Shown: one piece after another, positions 15,853 to 23,579 of the stretch
How positions within the stretch are numbered: position 1 is the stretch's first letter
Layout of the letters: every line of letters begins with the position of its first letter
From: Sphingobacterium hotanense
Lineage (GTDB): Bacteria > Bacteroidota > Bacteroidia > Sphingobacteriales > Sphingobacteriaceae
Direction: 5' to 3'
Assembly (NCBI RefSeq): GCF_008274825.1
Contig: NZ_CP030848.1
Coordinates: forward strand, 1,736,001-1,800,000
DNA: 64,000 bases
Notes under the pieces: model-generated
Databases searched by the model: none
What the model was told of the DNA's origin: nothing
The model's input: the letters and a program-made list of their open reading frames with translations, nothing else
Made by a program: the position numbers and the translations under genes

Positions 15853-17967
15853 ATGAAAGACGTAATTAAACGAGACGGTTCCTTAGAGAAATTTCAGCCA
15901 TTTAAAATTGAAGACGCGATCAAGAAAGCCTTTCAGTCGGTGTCCATTCCTTATGATGAGGAGATCATGGAATCTGTACTTACTGATATCGGACAGTCTG
16001 CGCTCGTGGATGTTGAAGATATACAAGACGTCATTGAAAAGAAGCTCTATGTGGGCGGTTATTTTCAGGTTATGCGCTCCTTTATGCTTTTTCGACATAC
16101 GCGTAAGTTGCAACGCGAGCATATCGATCGATTTGTAGATTCAAGTACTTACGTCGATAGCAGCCATGCCGTCGAGGAGTATATTTATCAGAATGATTGG
16201 CGAATCCAAGCGAATGCGAACAATTCATTTTCTAACGCCGGTTTGGTCAATAATACGGCAGGTAAGATTATCGCAAATTATTGGTTAGATAAAGTTTACA
16301 ATAGGATCGAAGGCCATGCACATCGTAATGCGGATATTCATATCCATGATTTAGACTGCCTAACGGGCTACTGCGCTGGTTGGAGTCTGCGTGTACTGCT
16401 CGACGAAGGCTTTAATGGTGTTCGTGGGCGTGTCGACAGCAGGCCTCCCTCACATTTCCGGGAAGCATTAGGGCAAATGGCTAATTTCTTAGGTATTTTA
16501 CAAAGCGAGTGGGCCGGTGCGCAAGCATTTAGTTCGTTTGACACTTACTTAGCGCCGTACGTATTCAAAGACCGATTAAGTCAGATCGATGTGAAGAAAG
16601 CGATCCGCAGCTTTGTATATAATTTAAATGTACCAGCTAGATGGGGTCAATCACCATTTACCAATATTACGCTCGATTGGAATGTTCCTCAAGATTTACA
16701 AGATCAAATTCCGACGAAGTCAGGCATCCATTTATTCCTTGGCTTGCAAGACAAGGAACTAAATAAGTTTGCCGCCGAACGAGGCGCAGCTAATTTAGAA
16801 GATTTGACCTATAAGCATTTCCAAAAGGAAATGAATATGATCAACAAGGCTTATTATGAAGTGATGACGGAGGGAGACGCGAATGGACAACCTTTCACTT
16901 TCCCGATTCCAACAGTCAATATTACCGAGGATTTTGATTGGGAGGGTGAAAATGTAGAAATCTTATTTGAGAATACAGCAAAAATTGGCTCTTCTTATTT
17001 TCAGAATTTCATCGGTAGCCAATATATCTTAAATGATGCAGGCGAGCGGGTTGAAAATCCTGATGCATACAAACCAAACGCGGTTCGTAGTATGTGTTGT
17101 CGTTTGCAGCTCGATTTACGAGAGCTATTGAAGCGAGGAAATGGGCTGTTCGGGAGTGCCGAAATGACGGGCAGTATAGGTGTGGTTACTATCAATATGG
17201 CAAGGCTGGGCTATCTTTATAAAGGTAAGCCTAAGGAATTGTATGAACGGTTGAACGAGCTCATGGAGATCGGAAAATCTACCTTAGAGAAGAAACGTAA
17301 GTTTGTACAAGAGATGTATGACAACGGACTATATCCATATACCAAGCGCTATCTCCCTCATTTCCGGAATCATTTCTCTACCATCGGTGTCAACGGCATG
17401 AATGAGATGATCCGTAATTATACGGACGACCAAGAGAATATCGTATCGCCATGGGGAAAAGAGTTTGCTAGCAACGTATTAGATTTCATCCGAACCCGAC
17501 TTAGGGAGTTTCAGGAAACTACGGGTAATCTCTATAATTTGGAGGCGACACCGGCTGAGGGCACGACCTATCGATTTGCAAAAGAAGATAAAAAACGCTT
17601 TGACGATATTCTGCAAGCAGGGACGCATCCACAGATTTATTATACCAATAGTTCACAGTTGCCAGCCGATCAGACTGATGATCCGTTTGAAGCTTTGCTA
17701 TTGCAAGATGATTTGCAGTGTAAATATACAGGCGGTACAGTACTGCACCTTTATATGCGCGAGCGAATCAGTACCTCGGAAGCATGTAAAGAGTTTGTGA
17801 AAACCGTATTAACGAACTTTAAACTGCCATATATTACCGTGACACCGGTGTTTAGTGTATGCCCTAAACATGGTTACCTGAATGGACAACATGAATATTG
17901 TCCGCAATGCGATGAAGAAATTATCAATAAACATAAATTAGATATCACACATGAAAATTTTGAATGA
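15853..17967 (+). CDS. nrdD: Anaerobic ribonucleoside-triphosphate reductase, main part (frameshifted before glycyl-radical tail)
   Basis: 704 residues. An ATP-cone regulatory domain (about 1-95, starting VIKRDGSLEKFQPFKI) is followed by the ten-stranded class III reductase barrel. Near the end comes the zinc-site region SVCPKHGYLNGQHEYCPQC. The reading frame then stops at TGA 17965-17967, before the glycyl-radical segment. That segment (YTRVMGYHRPVESFN) is present 70 bp further on in the +1 frame (17951-18136). The full enzyme needs both parts: the Gly radical generated by NrdG attacks the active-site Cys to reduce NTPs without oxygen. So this is a sequencing error, a real inactivating mutation, or a programmed frameshift. 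Position after the nos operon fits anaerobic growth. Confidence 0.85.
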   Translation: MKDVIKRDGSLEKFQPFKIEDAIKKAFQSVSIPYDEEIMESVLTDIGQSALVDVEDIQDVIEKKLYVGGYFQVMRSFMLFRHTRKLQREHIDRFVDSSTYVDSSHAVEEYIYQNDWRIQANANNSFSNAGLVNNTAGKIIANYWLDKVYNRIEGHAHRNADIHIHDLDCLTGYCAGWSLRVLLDEGFNGVRGRVDSRPPSHFREALGQMANFLGILQSEWAGAQAFSSFDTYLAPYVFKDRLSQIDVKKAIRSFVYNLNVPARWGQSPFTNITLDWNVPQDLQDQIPTKSGIHLFLGLQDKELNKFAAERGAANLEDLTYKHFQKEMNMINKAYYEVMTEGDANGQPFTFPIPTVNITEDFDWEGENVEILFENTAKIGSSYFQNFIGSQYILNDAGERVENPDAYKPNAVRSMCCRLQLDLRELLKRGNGLFGSAEMTGSIGVVTINMARLGYLYKGKPKELYERLNELMEIGKSTLEKKRKFVQEMYDNGLYPYTKRYLPHFRNHFSTIGVNGMNEMIRNYTDDQENIVSPWGKEFASNVLDFIRTRLREFQETTGNLYNLEATPAEGTTYRFAKEDKKRFDDILQAGTHPQIYYTNSSQLPADQTDDPFEALLLQDDLQCKYTGGTVLHLYMRERISTSEACKEFVKTVLTNFKLPYITVTPVFSVCPKHGYLNGQHEYCPQCDEEIINKHKLDITHENFE
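17942..17967 (+). other. Window in which the nrdD frameshift must occur
   Basis: The +1 frame has a TAG at 17939-17941 and the upstream frame stops at TGA 17965-17967, so the shift from frame to frame must fall between these points. The stretch contains the runs AAAA and TTTT (17953-17962), where a one-base insertion in the sequence would give exactly this result. A +1 slip at GAA-TGA-T is the alternative. Confidence 0.7.
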
Positions 17968-18136
17968 TGAAAGACAGCAGGTGTTGCAGCAACATCAGCA
18001 AGAGCGTAGTAAATGTTTAGTTTATACACGCGTCATGGGATACCATCGTCCTGTAGAAAGCTTTAACATTGGAAAGCAAGGGGAACATAAGGAGCGAACC
18101 TTATTCTGTGAGCAACATGGCAAAGCCGCTATTTGA
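17951..18136 (+). pseudogene. nrdD: nrdD glycyl-radical C-terminal tail in +1 frame
   Basis: A 61-codon frame whose product contains CLVYTRVMGYHRPVESFN followed by IGKQGEHKER, the conserved C-terminus of class III ribonucleotide reductases. The radical Gly is encoded at 18038-18040. It is not an independent gene: the ATG at 17951 lies inside the main nrdD frame and the product is meaningless alone. It overlaps the start of nrdG by 20 bp, as expected for the natural 3' end of nrdD. Its sequence is well conserved, which argues against long-standing decay. Confidence 0.8.
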
Positions 18137-18794
18137 TATCACCCCCTTCACCTTACTCGATTATCCTCATAAAGCAGCCTGCATCTTTTGGTTTGTAGGC
18201 TGCAATATGCGTTGTCAGTATTGCTACAACCCTGATATTGTTTTTGGAAAAGGGAAGATTAGTGTGGAAGACGCAATATCATTTTTGCGGTCGCGGAAAG
18301 GCCTTTTGCAAGCCGTGGTGCTCAGCGGGGGAGAGTGTAGCATACATAAAGACGTAAAAACCATTGCCCAAAAAGCAAAGGATCTTGGTTATTTAGTCAA
18401 GATCGATACAAACGGAAGCAGTCCTAAGACGCTGTCAGCGCTTTTAGATGATGATCTTATAGACTATGTTTCCTTAGATTTAAAGGCTTTGGAAGCTGAC
18501 TTTAGAGCCATTACAGCCGCTAGTACTTTCCATGCCTTTGAGGAATCCTATCGTATTCTTCAATCCTCCAACATTTCTTTTGAAGTGCGCTCTACCGTTC
18601 ATTCTGCACTGCACAGCCGTGCAAACATCGAAGCGATGATCGAATACCTATATGAACTGAACTATCGTGGAACTTACTACCTGCAAGTCGCATTGAACAA
18701 TGTAAGGACAATAACAGACCTGCCAGATTCTACCTACAACATCGCTAATTTGAACTTCGAGACTACGAAACTTCCGGTTGTCATTCGTGGTTGA
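18117..18794 (+). CDS. nrdG: Anaerobic ribonucleotide reductase activating protein (radical SAM)
   Basis: 225 residues from the ATG at 18117; a TTG 48 bp earlier adds residues without family character. The radical SAM motif C-x3-C-x2-C is seen as CNMRCQYC, after TLLDYPHKAACIFWFVGC. The GGE motif is in VVLSGGEC and the SAM-binding strands follow (VKIDTNGS). It makes the 5'-deoxyadenosyl radical that installs the glycyl radical on NrdD. It overlaps the 3' end of nrdD by 20 bp, indicating coupled translation. The length is that of the pyruvate-formate-lyase-activase-like NrdG group found with two-domain NrdD proteins. Confidence 0.93.
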   Translation: MAKPLFDITPFTLLDYPHKAACIFWFVGCNMRCQYCYNPDIVFGKGKISVEDAISFLRSRKGLLQAVVLSGGECSIHKDVKTIAQKAKDLGYLVKIDTNGSSPKTLSALLDDDLIDYVSLDLKALEADFRAITAASTFHAFEESYRILQSSNISFEVRSTVHSALHSRANIEAMIEYLYELNYRGTYYLQVALNNVRTITDLPDSTYNIANLNFETTKLPVVIRG

Positions 18795-18843
18795 GCTTCT
18801 TAGAAAATCATTAGAATATTAGTTATTTAAAATAATTATAAAT

Positions 18844-18871
18844 AAAATGCGCTATCTTAATAGCGAATTTT
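18844..18871. terminator. Bidirectional terminator between nrdG and the convergent lipoprotein gene
   Basis: Stem AAAAT-CGCTAT/ATAGCG-ATTTT (one internal mismatch) with loop CTTA, flanked by A-rich and T-rich runs on both sides. It lies directly between the stops of two convergent genes. Confidence 0.75.
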
Positions 18872-18872
18872 A

Positions 18873-19340
18873 TTAAGCATAAGGAAAGTAGATTGGGTTC
18901 GGGTGCCATTGGTACTTCTTGTTGCTGTTGGCCTTTCCTACGCTGTTGTAATCTTTCGCCAAGATTACTCCGACTTTAAACCCGCGTGTATTATAGGTCG
19001 ATAGAGAGTCCGGTAAGTTGCTTTTGTTGTTTGTGTCGTAATGTGCTTCAGCAATCAGCTGCAGTTGGCTGATATTGGCATGGCGCTCGCCACGGTATAT
19101 CTTAGTGACCTGATATTGATCGTTATACTGAAAACTATATTTGATCATGTATAGATTTTCAAGATCCAAGATATAGTCGACGACGGCTTGTTTTTGTTTG
19201 ATGTGTTTAATGTTTACTTCACTATCTTTTTGGCAGGAGCTTAAGGAACATGCCGCAAGGAATAGTGCTATGCCGGTGCTGATTAACGATGTATGCTTTG
19301 GCATGGCCAAAGTTTTTGGATTTCTATTTGGCTTGTTCAT
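18873..19340 (-). CDS. Small lipoprotein of unknown function
   Basis: About 155 residues from the ATG at 19340, or 143 from an alternative ATG at 19304 that gives a more compact signal peptide. The lipobox is LSSC in LAACSLSSCQKD. The mature part is charged and Tyr-rich (YSFQYNDQYQVTKIYRG, KYQWHPNPIYFPYA) and resembles no family I recognise. The gene start overlaps the 3' end of the upstream subtilase-like gene, so the two are co-transcribed with the disrupted HmuY gene. A role in heme or iron acquisition at the surface is suggested only by this neighbourhood. Confidence 0.65.
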   Translation of the reverse strand: MNKPNRNPKTLAMPKHTSLISTGIALFLAACSLSSCQKDSEVNIKHIKQKQAVVDYILDLENLYMIKYSFQYNDQYQVTKIYRGERHANISQLQLIAEAHYDTNNKSNLPDSLSTYNTRGFKVGVILAKDYNSVGKANSNKKYQWHPNPIYFPYA

Positions 19341-20775
19341 ATGCTTTTTTAAAGTTTGGTACACCATAACCCAGCTTGTTGTCTGGATTTGTACTTTGGC
19401 TGGCTGTTTGTTGCAATAGTTCTTTTATTTCCTTGGCATTTTTGTTTGGCAAGGCTTCCCATAAGCAGGCAATCAACCCTGCCAGAATAGGAGGGGTATC
19501 CGAGGTGCTGTATGAGTCTCCCCATCCATAGATGACAGTAATTTCTTGCGCCAGCACAGCTAGTTCAGGCTTTATTCGTCCATCGGCGGTTGGCTTGTTC
19601 AAGACATTCCACAATGGCTTATTCCGCTTGTTGATATTGCCGGCTGTAATAATATCCTTGGCATCTGCTGGAGGGAGTATAAAGGTGATACCATTGGACT
19701 CTTGCGGAAACATTTGAACCGTGATGATGCCTTTTTTGAAAGCCTGATCAGCCACTCTACTGCTGATGGAGCGACCATCGGCTTGTTCGGCCTTCATATC
19801 AAATTGAGGTTGATTGAATTTCACGCCATAGACACAAGATGAGCTAATGATGTCGACGCCCAGGCTATCGGCTCTTTCGACCCCTGCGACCCAACTGGTT
19901 TCATAAAAGGGCTCTTGACTACCGTTCTGATCCGTACGAAGCAAAATGTAGTCGGCTTTTGGTGATAAGCCAATAAACTTTTGCGGATTAATGGCTCCGA
20001 GCATAGCTAGGAGATTGTTACCATTGGTGGTCGTCGTACTGATGTCGCTGCGGTTATAAAGCAAGTCGTAACTATCCTTGATCTTTTGCTCCGATATTAA
20101 ATGGATTAGTTCAGGTTTTTCATCTAAATACCCAAACCCTTCGCTGAGAATTGCGATGGTCTTTCCTTTGCCAAAGAACTTCTTCTCGTGTAATAAATTA
20201 GCCTCGTATTGTTGTAGTAAACCATAGGTTTTTCCATAATTAACAGCACCGACCTTCAAGGTGTCTAAGATGTTGGTAGAGGCAATTGCGGCAAACGGTG
20301 TCTCGTTTTTGATCGGAGGTACAACAGGTTCCTGGTAAGGTAGATGTACTCCAATTGTTTTGATTGATGCAACAAAGGATAAAGATTTGATCTTTTCCAA
20401 GTTATCTTTATGTTCTGGTAAGTGAATAACCGCATAGTTCAACCATTTTGAGGTGTTAAGTAGCTTGCCTTCACTTTCTTTCAGAAGCTCGCTCAAATAC
20501 TTCCTGCTTACCGGTAAGTCGGTAGAATCAATCGCTATCTTTTGTATCTTTCTGCGTTGTATCGCTTTGTCACTAAGGTAGCTTGACGGATCTAGAAGGG
20601 TGTATTTATTATTGTTTTTGTCTTTAAAATAAACAATGATTGCTTCTTTATACTCCGTTTCTGCTGGTTTTTGGTCTATGTAAGTGCCAAATGGAGAGAT
20701 GTCCTTTCGGCAGGCGCTGGGTTGTGTTAAGAGACACAAGCTTAGGATTATAGACCAGTTACTTTTAAATTTCAT
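19324..20775 (-). CDS. Subtilase (S8)-like lipoprotein with degenerate catalytic triad
   Basis: 483 residues; lipoprotein signal with Cys22 in QPSAC. An inhibitor-like prodomain (about 40-150) is followed by an S8-like core recognisable by ADYILLRTDQ, ERADSLGVDIISSS, ILAGLIACLWEALPN and a closing GYGVPNF. The triad is broken. Where the family has Asp (A-x-x-D-x-G-F) this protein has IAILSEGF (Ser211). Where the family has His (H-G-T) it has NGNN (Asn251). Ser425 of the G-T-S-x-x-x-P motif survives in YSTSDTPP. It is therefore likely an inactive pseudoprotease that kept the fold, perhaps for binding. It is in an operon with an HmuY lipoprotein gene that an insertion sequence has split, so its expression may also be changed. 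Confidence 0.8.
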   Translation of the reverse strand: MKFKSNWSIILSLCLLTQPSACRKDISPFGTYIDQKPAETEYKEAIIVYFKDKNNNKYTLLDPSSYLSDKAIQRRKIQKIAIDSTDLPVSRKYLSELLKESEGKLLNTSKWLNYAVIHLPEHKDNLEKIKSLSFVASIKTIGVHLPYQEPVVPPIKNETPFAAIASTNILDTLKVGAVNYGKTYGLLQQYEANLLHEKKFFGKGKTIAILSEGFGYLDEKPELIHLISEQKIKDSYDLLYNRSDISTTTTNGNNLLAMLGAINPQKFIGLSPKADYILLRTDQNGSQEPFYETSWVAGVERADSLGVDIISSSCVYGVKFNQPQFDMKAEQADGRSISSRVADQAFKKGIITVQMFPQESNGITFILPPADAKDIITAGNINKRNKPLWNVLNKPTADGRIKPELAVLAQEITVIYGWGDSYSTSDTPPILAGLIACLWEALPNKNAKEIKELLQQTASQSTNPDNKLGYGVPNFKKAYEQAK

Positions 20776-20798
20776 ATGTTTGGTATGTTGAATGTAGA

Positions 20799-21389
20799 TT
20801 AATGGAATCGTTGTCCTTTCTCTATGTATTGATATCGGAAGGTGAAGAAGCCTGCGCGCGTGCTGATGGACTCATAAGTCTCACCTTTCAGATTAGGCAT
20901 ATCTCGGTAGAAGCTTAAGATCTGTAGTTTTACAAATCCCTTTTGATCGGCCGTTTGAATAAACATTGTCTTTTCAGGATAGGGCATGTAGAAATTATTT
21001 TCATCCATGTAATACCAAGTTTTCCCACCGCTGCGATAGCCTAAGGCGAAATCCGTCCTGCCGTCATCTTGCTTTAAGTCGCTTAAATTTGGGATGTCTT
21101 TGATATTCTGATAGGCCGTATGCACAATAATGGCTTTCGCATTGCCTGTACGGACCGGGTTGCCCATGGTACCACCATTAATTTTCAGCTGTGCATGCTC
21201 AAAGCAAATGTCCCAGTTATCATCTCCTGGTTTTTTGACCACTTCGCCCGTGCTAAACTTAAAGTAAGGCTTGGTCATGTAGTCTGCTTTTAAATTTCTG
21301 ACGACCTTTTCCCCTTGAATAGGATCCGTTGGTAGTTTTGGTTTGTCTTCCTTTTTGCATGAACAAAATAGGAGGAGAAAACATAGAGA
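20799..21389 (-). pseudogene. HmuY-family lipoprotein, 3' part, split by IS
   Basis: The open frame continues upstream of the first internal ATG (21278) to 21389, reading a hydrophobic run and lipobox FCSC followed by KKED, then the HmuY fold: YFKFSTGEVV, WDICFEHAQL, ALGYRSGGKTWYYM. HmuY proteins are surface lipoproteins that capture heme. The first seven codons are missing here; they lie at 23208-23225 on the far side of the IS1182-type element. Joining the two sides restores one frame starting MRIYYLSLCFLLLFCSC. The gene has lost its own promoter and signal start, so secretion is unlikely unless translation restarts. Everything else in the frame is intact, which suggests a recent insertion. 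Confidence 0.85.
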
Positions 21390-21419
21390 GGCTGTCTAAA
21401 AAGGTCTCTTAAAGAAAGA

Positions 21420-21450
21420 ACCCCGTCATTAAAAAATGGCGGGGTTTTTC
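21420..21450 (+). terminator. Terminator hairpin inside the IS left end
   Basis: Stem ACCCCGTCATT/AATGGCGGGGT (one G-U), loop AAAA, then TTTTTC. It lies between the left inverted repeat and the transposase start, where it would block read-through from outside into the transposase, a common self-restraint of insertion sequences. Confidence 0.75.
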
Positions 21451-21502
21451 TGTTTTTTTGTCCTTAAGATTTTGTATCTTAAGGTGCACCCAAAAAAACA
21501 AT

Positions 21503-23131
21503 ATGGCAAACATACAATTCAAAGCGCTTCCATCCAATAGTCCGAGTCTATTTCCTGAGAATATTTTAGATCGTATTCCAATGAATCATCCGGTTCGTTT
21601 GGTGAGTCAGGTTGTTGACCAGTTGGATCTTGAACCTATTATCCGTCAGTATAAAGGCGGAGGCACCACTAGTTTTCACCCTAGAATGCTCATTAAGGTG
21701 CTGTTCTACGCCTATTTAAGCAATATCTATTCTTGCCGAAAAATCGAGCAGGCCCTTCACGAGAACATCCATTTCATGTGGCTTTCAGGGAACAGTACAC
21801 CTGATTATCGTACGATCAATTATTTCAGAGGAAAGCGTCTTAAAGGACAGATACAAGAGCTGTTTGCCAGTATCGTTCGTATGCTACATGATATGGAGTA
21901 TGTTAGCTTGAAAGTTCAATATGTAGATGGTACCAAGATCGAGTCTGTCGCTGGTCGTTATACGTTCGTTTGGAAGAAATCGGTCGAGAGGAATAAGGTA
22001 AAGTTAGAAGCAAACATTGCTTCGGTTCTTTCGGAAATCGAGGCTCAGATCGCCCAAGACCAATCTTCATTAGGTAATCAAGAAGTTAGCAAGGCCATCG
22101 ATAGCAGTCAGTTGAAGGAAAAGATCGAAGCGATCAATGCCAAGTTCAAAGGAGCCAATAAATCTACTGATAAGCAACTTAAGAAACTTGAAGAGGACTA
22201 TTTGCCTCGACTAGAGAAATATGAAGAGCAACTGGAAGTATTGGGAGATCGCAATAGTTATAGCAAGACCGATACCGATGCTGTGTTTATGCGGATGAAA
22301 GAGGACCACATGAAGAATGGCCAGCTTAAGCCAGCCTATAATACCCAAATCAGCACCGAAGATCAGTTCATCACCCATTACAGCATCCATCAAACAACTG
22401 CCGACACCACAACCCTGCCGGAACATTTGGAAGGCTTTGAGTGCCATTACGGAAAACAAAGCGAACAGCTTGTAGCAGACGCCGGTTATGGTAGCGAGCA
22501 GAACTATGAATTGATGGAAAAACAGGGCATAACTGCCTTTGTCAAGTACAATTACTTTCATGTGGAACAGAAGCGCAAGCATAAACAGGATCCTTTCTCG
22601 GTACAGAATCTGTATTACAACCAGCAAGATGACTATTATGTATGTCCCGCAGGACAGAAGCTCAGCTTTATCGGTCATGCAACCAGAGTTAGTGCCCACG
22701 GATACACAGCCCAGGTCAGCTGTTATCAGGCTCAGCGATGCGAAGGCTGCCCGATGCGCAGTGGGTGTCATAAAGCTAAAGGCGATCGGCTCATTGAAGT
22801 GAACCATAGACTCAATCAGCTCAAGGATAAAGCCCGGGAAAGGCTGATATCGGAAGAGGGAATGTACCATCGAAGCAAGCGACCCATAGAAGTGGAATCC
22901 GTTTTCGGTCAGATGAAAAGCAACAACAGGTTTACCCGGTTCACAATGAAAGGACTGGAGAAAGTCGCTGTGGAGTTCGGATTGATGGCCATTGCCCATA
23001 ACCTCAGAAAATGGGCGAAAAAGTGGGCAAACGATGTCTTCTTTGGGAATGGTTATAGCGATAAAACACTATATACCATAAAAATTGGAGTCAGGAGCGT
23101 TAAAACCATAAAATATCGACTTACTGCTTAA
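21503..23131 (+). CDS. IS1182 family transposase
   Basis: 542 residues from the ATG at 21503; an in-frame TTG 45 bp earlier runs into the terminator hairpin and is unlikely. The N-terminal region (LFPENILDRIPMNHPVRLV, YKGGGTTSFHPRMLIKVLFYAY) is typical of the IS1182/DUF772 group. The DDE core is seen at YVDGTKIES (first Asp), VADAGYGSEQN (second Asp) and the C-terminal RSKRPIEVESVFGQMK (Glu). A Cys-rich insert (C-E-G-C-P-M-R-S-G-C) precedes the last part. The frame is complete, so the element may still move. Confidence 0.92.
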   Translation: MANIQFKALPSNSPSLFPENILDRIPMNHPVRLVSQVVDQLDLEPIIRQYKGGGTTSFHPRMLIKVLFYAYLSNIYSCRKIEQALHENIHFMWLSGNSTPDYRTINYFRGKRLKGQIQELFASIVRMLHDMEYVSLKVQYVDGTKIESVAGRYTFVWKKSVERNKVKLEANIASVLSEIEAQIAQDQSSLGNQEVSKAIDSSQLKEKIEAINAKFKGANKSTDKQLKKLEEDYLPRLEKYEEQLEVLGDRNSYSKTDTDAVFMRMKEDHMKNGQLKPAYNTQISTEDQFITHYSIHQTTADTTTLPEHLEGFECHYGKQSEQLVADAGYGSEQNYELMEKQGITAFVKYNYFHVEQKRKHKQDPFSVQNLYYNQQDDYYVCPAGQKLSFIGHATRVSAHGYTAQVSCYQAQRCEGCPMRSGCHKAKGDRLIEVNHRLNQLKDKARERLISEEGMYHRSKRPIEVESVFGQMKSNNRFTRFTMKGLEKVAVEFGLMAIAHNLRKWAKKWANDVFFGNGYSDKTLYTIKIGVRSVKTIKYRLTA

Positions 23132-23207
23132 AACTCAAAAATGAAAACAGTAATGAAATCGCAAAAGCTATAAAACAGAAGAAGGCGCCTTTTTAGACAC
23201 CTTCTGA

Positions 23208-23225
23208 TAAGTAATAAATTCTCAT
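23208..23225 (-). pseudogene. HmuY gene, 5' fragment (first six codons)
   Basis: On the minus strand ATG AGA ATT TAT TAC TTA encodes MRIYYL, immediately next to the IS right end. It is in frame with the 3' part across the element. An A-rich leader precedes it, and the promoter and Fur-like box of the original gene remain attached to this fragment. Confidence 0.7.
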
Positions 23226-23232
23226 CTTTTTT

Positions 23233-23251
23233 GTTTGTAATGATTCTAAAT
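23233..23251 (-). promoter_or_regulatory. Fur-box-like 19-mer upstream of hmuY
   Basis: GTTTGTAATGATTCTAAAT matches the motif upstream of the siderophore-interacting gene (40607-40625) at 16 of 19 positions. It lies between the -7 element and the start codon of the original HmuY gene. This is the same arrangement as at the TonB receptor. Confidence 0.5.
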
Positions 23252-23256
23252 AATAG

Positions 23257-23264
23257 CAAAAGTA
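23257..23264 (-). promoter_or_regulatory. -7 element of the hmuY promoter
   Basis: The minus strand reads TACTTTTG, an exact TAnnTTTG, 32 bp before the hmuY start codon. After the insertion this promoter now fires into the right end of the IS element, antisense to the transposase. Confidence 0.5.
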
Positions 23265-23579
23265 CGTTTAGAGAAAAAATATCTACCTATTCATAATGGC
23301 ATTTAGGTTATGCGTAATGATATATCGTTTGGATTGGGAGGCTATGCCTATTGTTCGTCATGAAAAATGAAACATTTTTCATCGATGCTATAAAATGTTT
23401 TTACCTAATCGCCAATCTTTCTGTTGTTGTGAGGCTTGAAACAATAGATAAGTTTTAAGAATCGTTAAGATAATTTTAAAACTATTCGGCAAGTTTATCT
23501 GTTTTACTCAAAAAAACAGGACTGTGCCGCTTTATATCGCTATCTTGCGGTGCATTAATTACTACCTATAGAAAGCAAC
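23265..23579. other. Intergenic spacer before the hybrid histidine kinase
   Basis: About 315 bp of AT-rich sequence shared by the old hmuY promoter and the promoter of the kinase operon. No convincing gene, terminator or exact TAnnTTTG on the plus strand was seen. Confidence 0.4.

Larger units (their letters stand above)
21390..23205 (+). mobile_element. IS1182-family insertion sequence
   Basis: About 1.8 kb, bounded by imperfect inverted repeats sharing TGTCTAAAAAGG (left 21393-21404, right 23188-23199 as CCTTTTTAGACA), with one transposase gene. The dinucleotide GA is found at both flanks (21388-21389 and 23206-23207), so the target duplication is 2 bp at most; the exact end is uncertain by a few bases. 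It interrupts the signal peptide of the HmuY gene on the opposite strand. A terminator hairpin sits inside its left end. Confidence 0.85.

Noticed and set aside
17951..18136. Independent 61-aa gene between nrdD and nrdG
   Set aside because: Its content is the conserved C-terminus of NrdD in another frame; the ATG is fortuitous.
22211..22999. 262-codon open frame on the minus strand inside the IS1182 transposase
   Set aside because: It is antisense to a well-supported transposase, has no recognisable domain and low-quality composition; it is a by-product of the coding strand.
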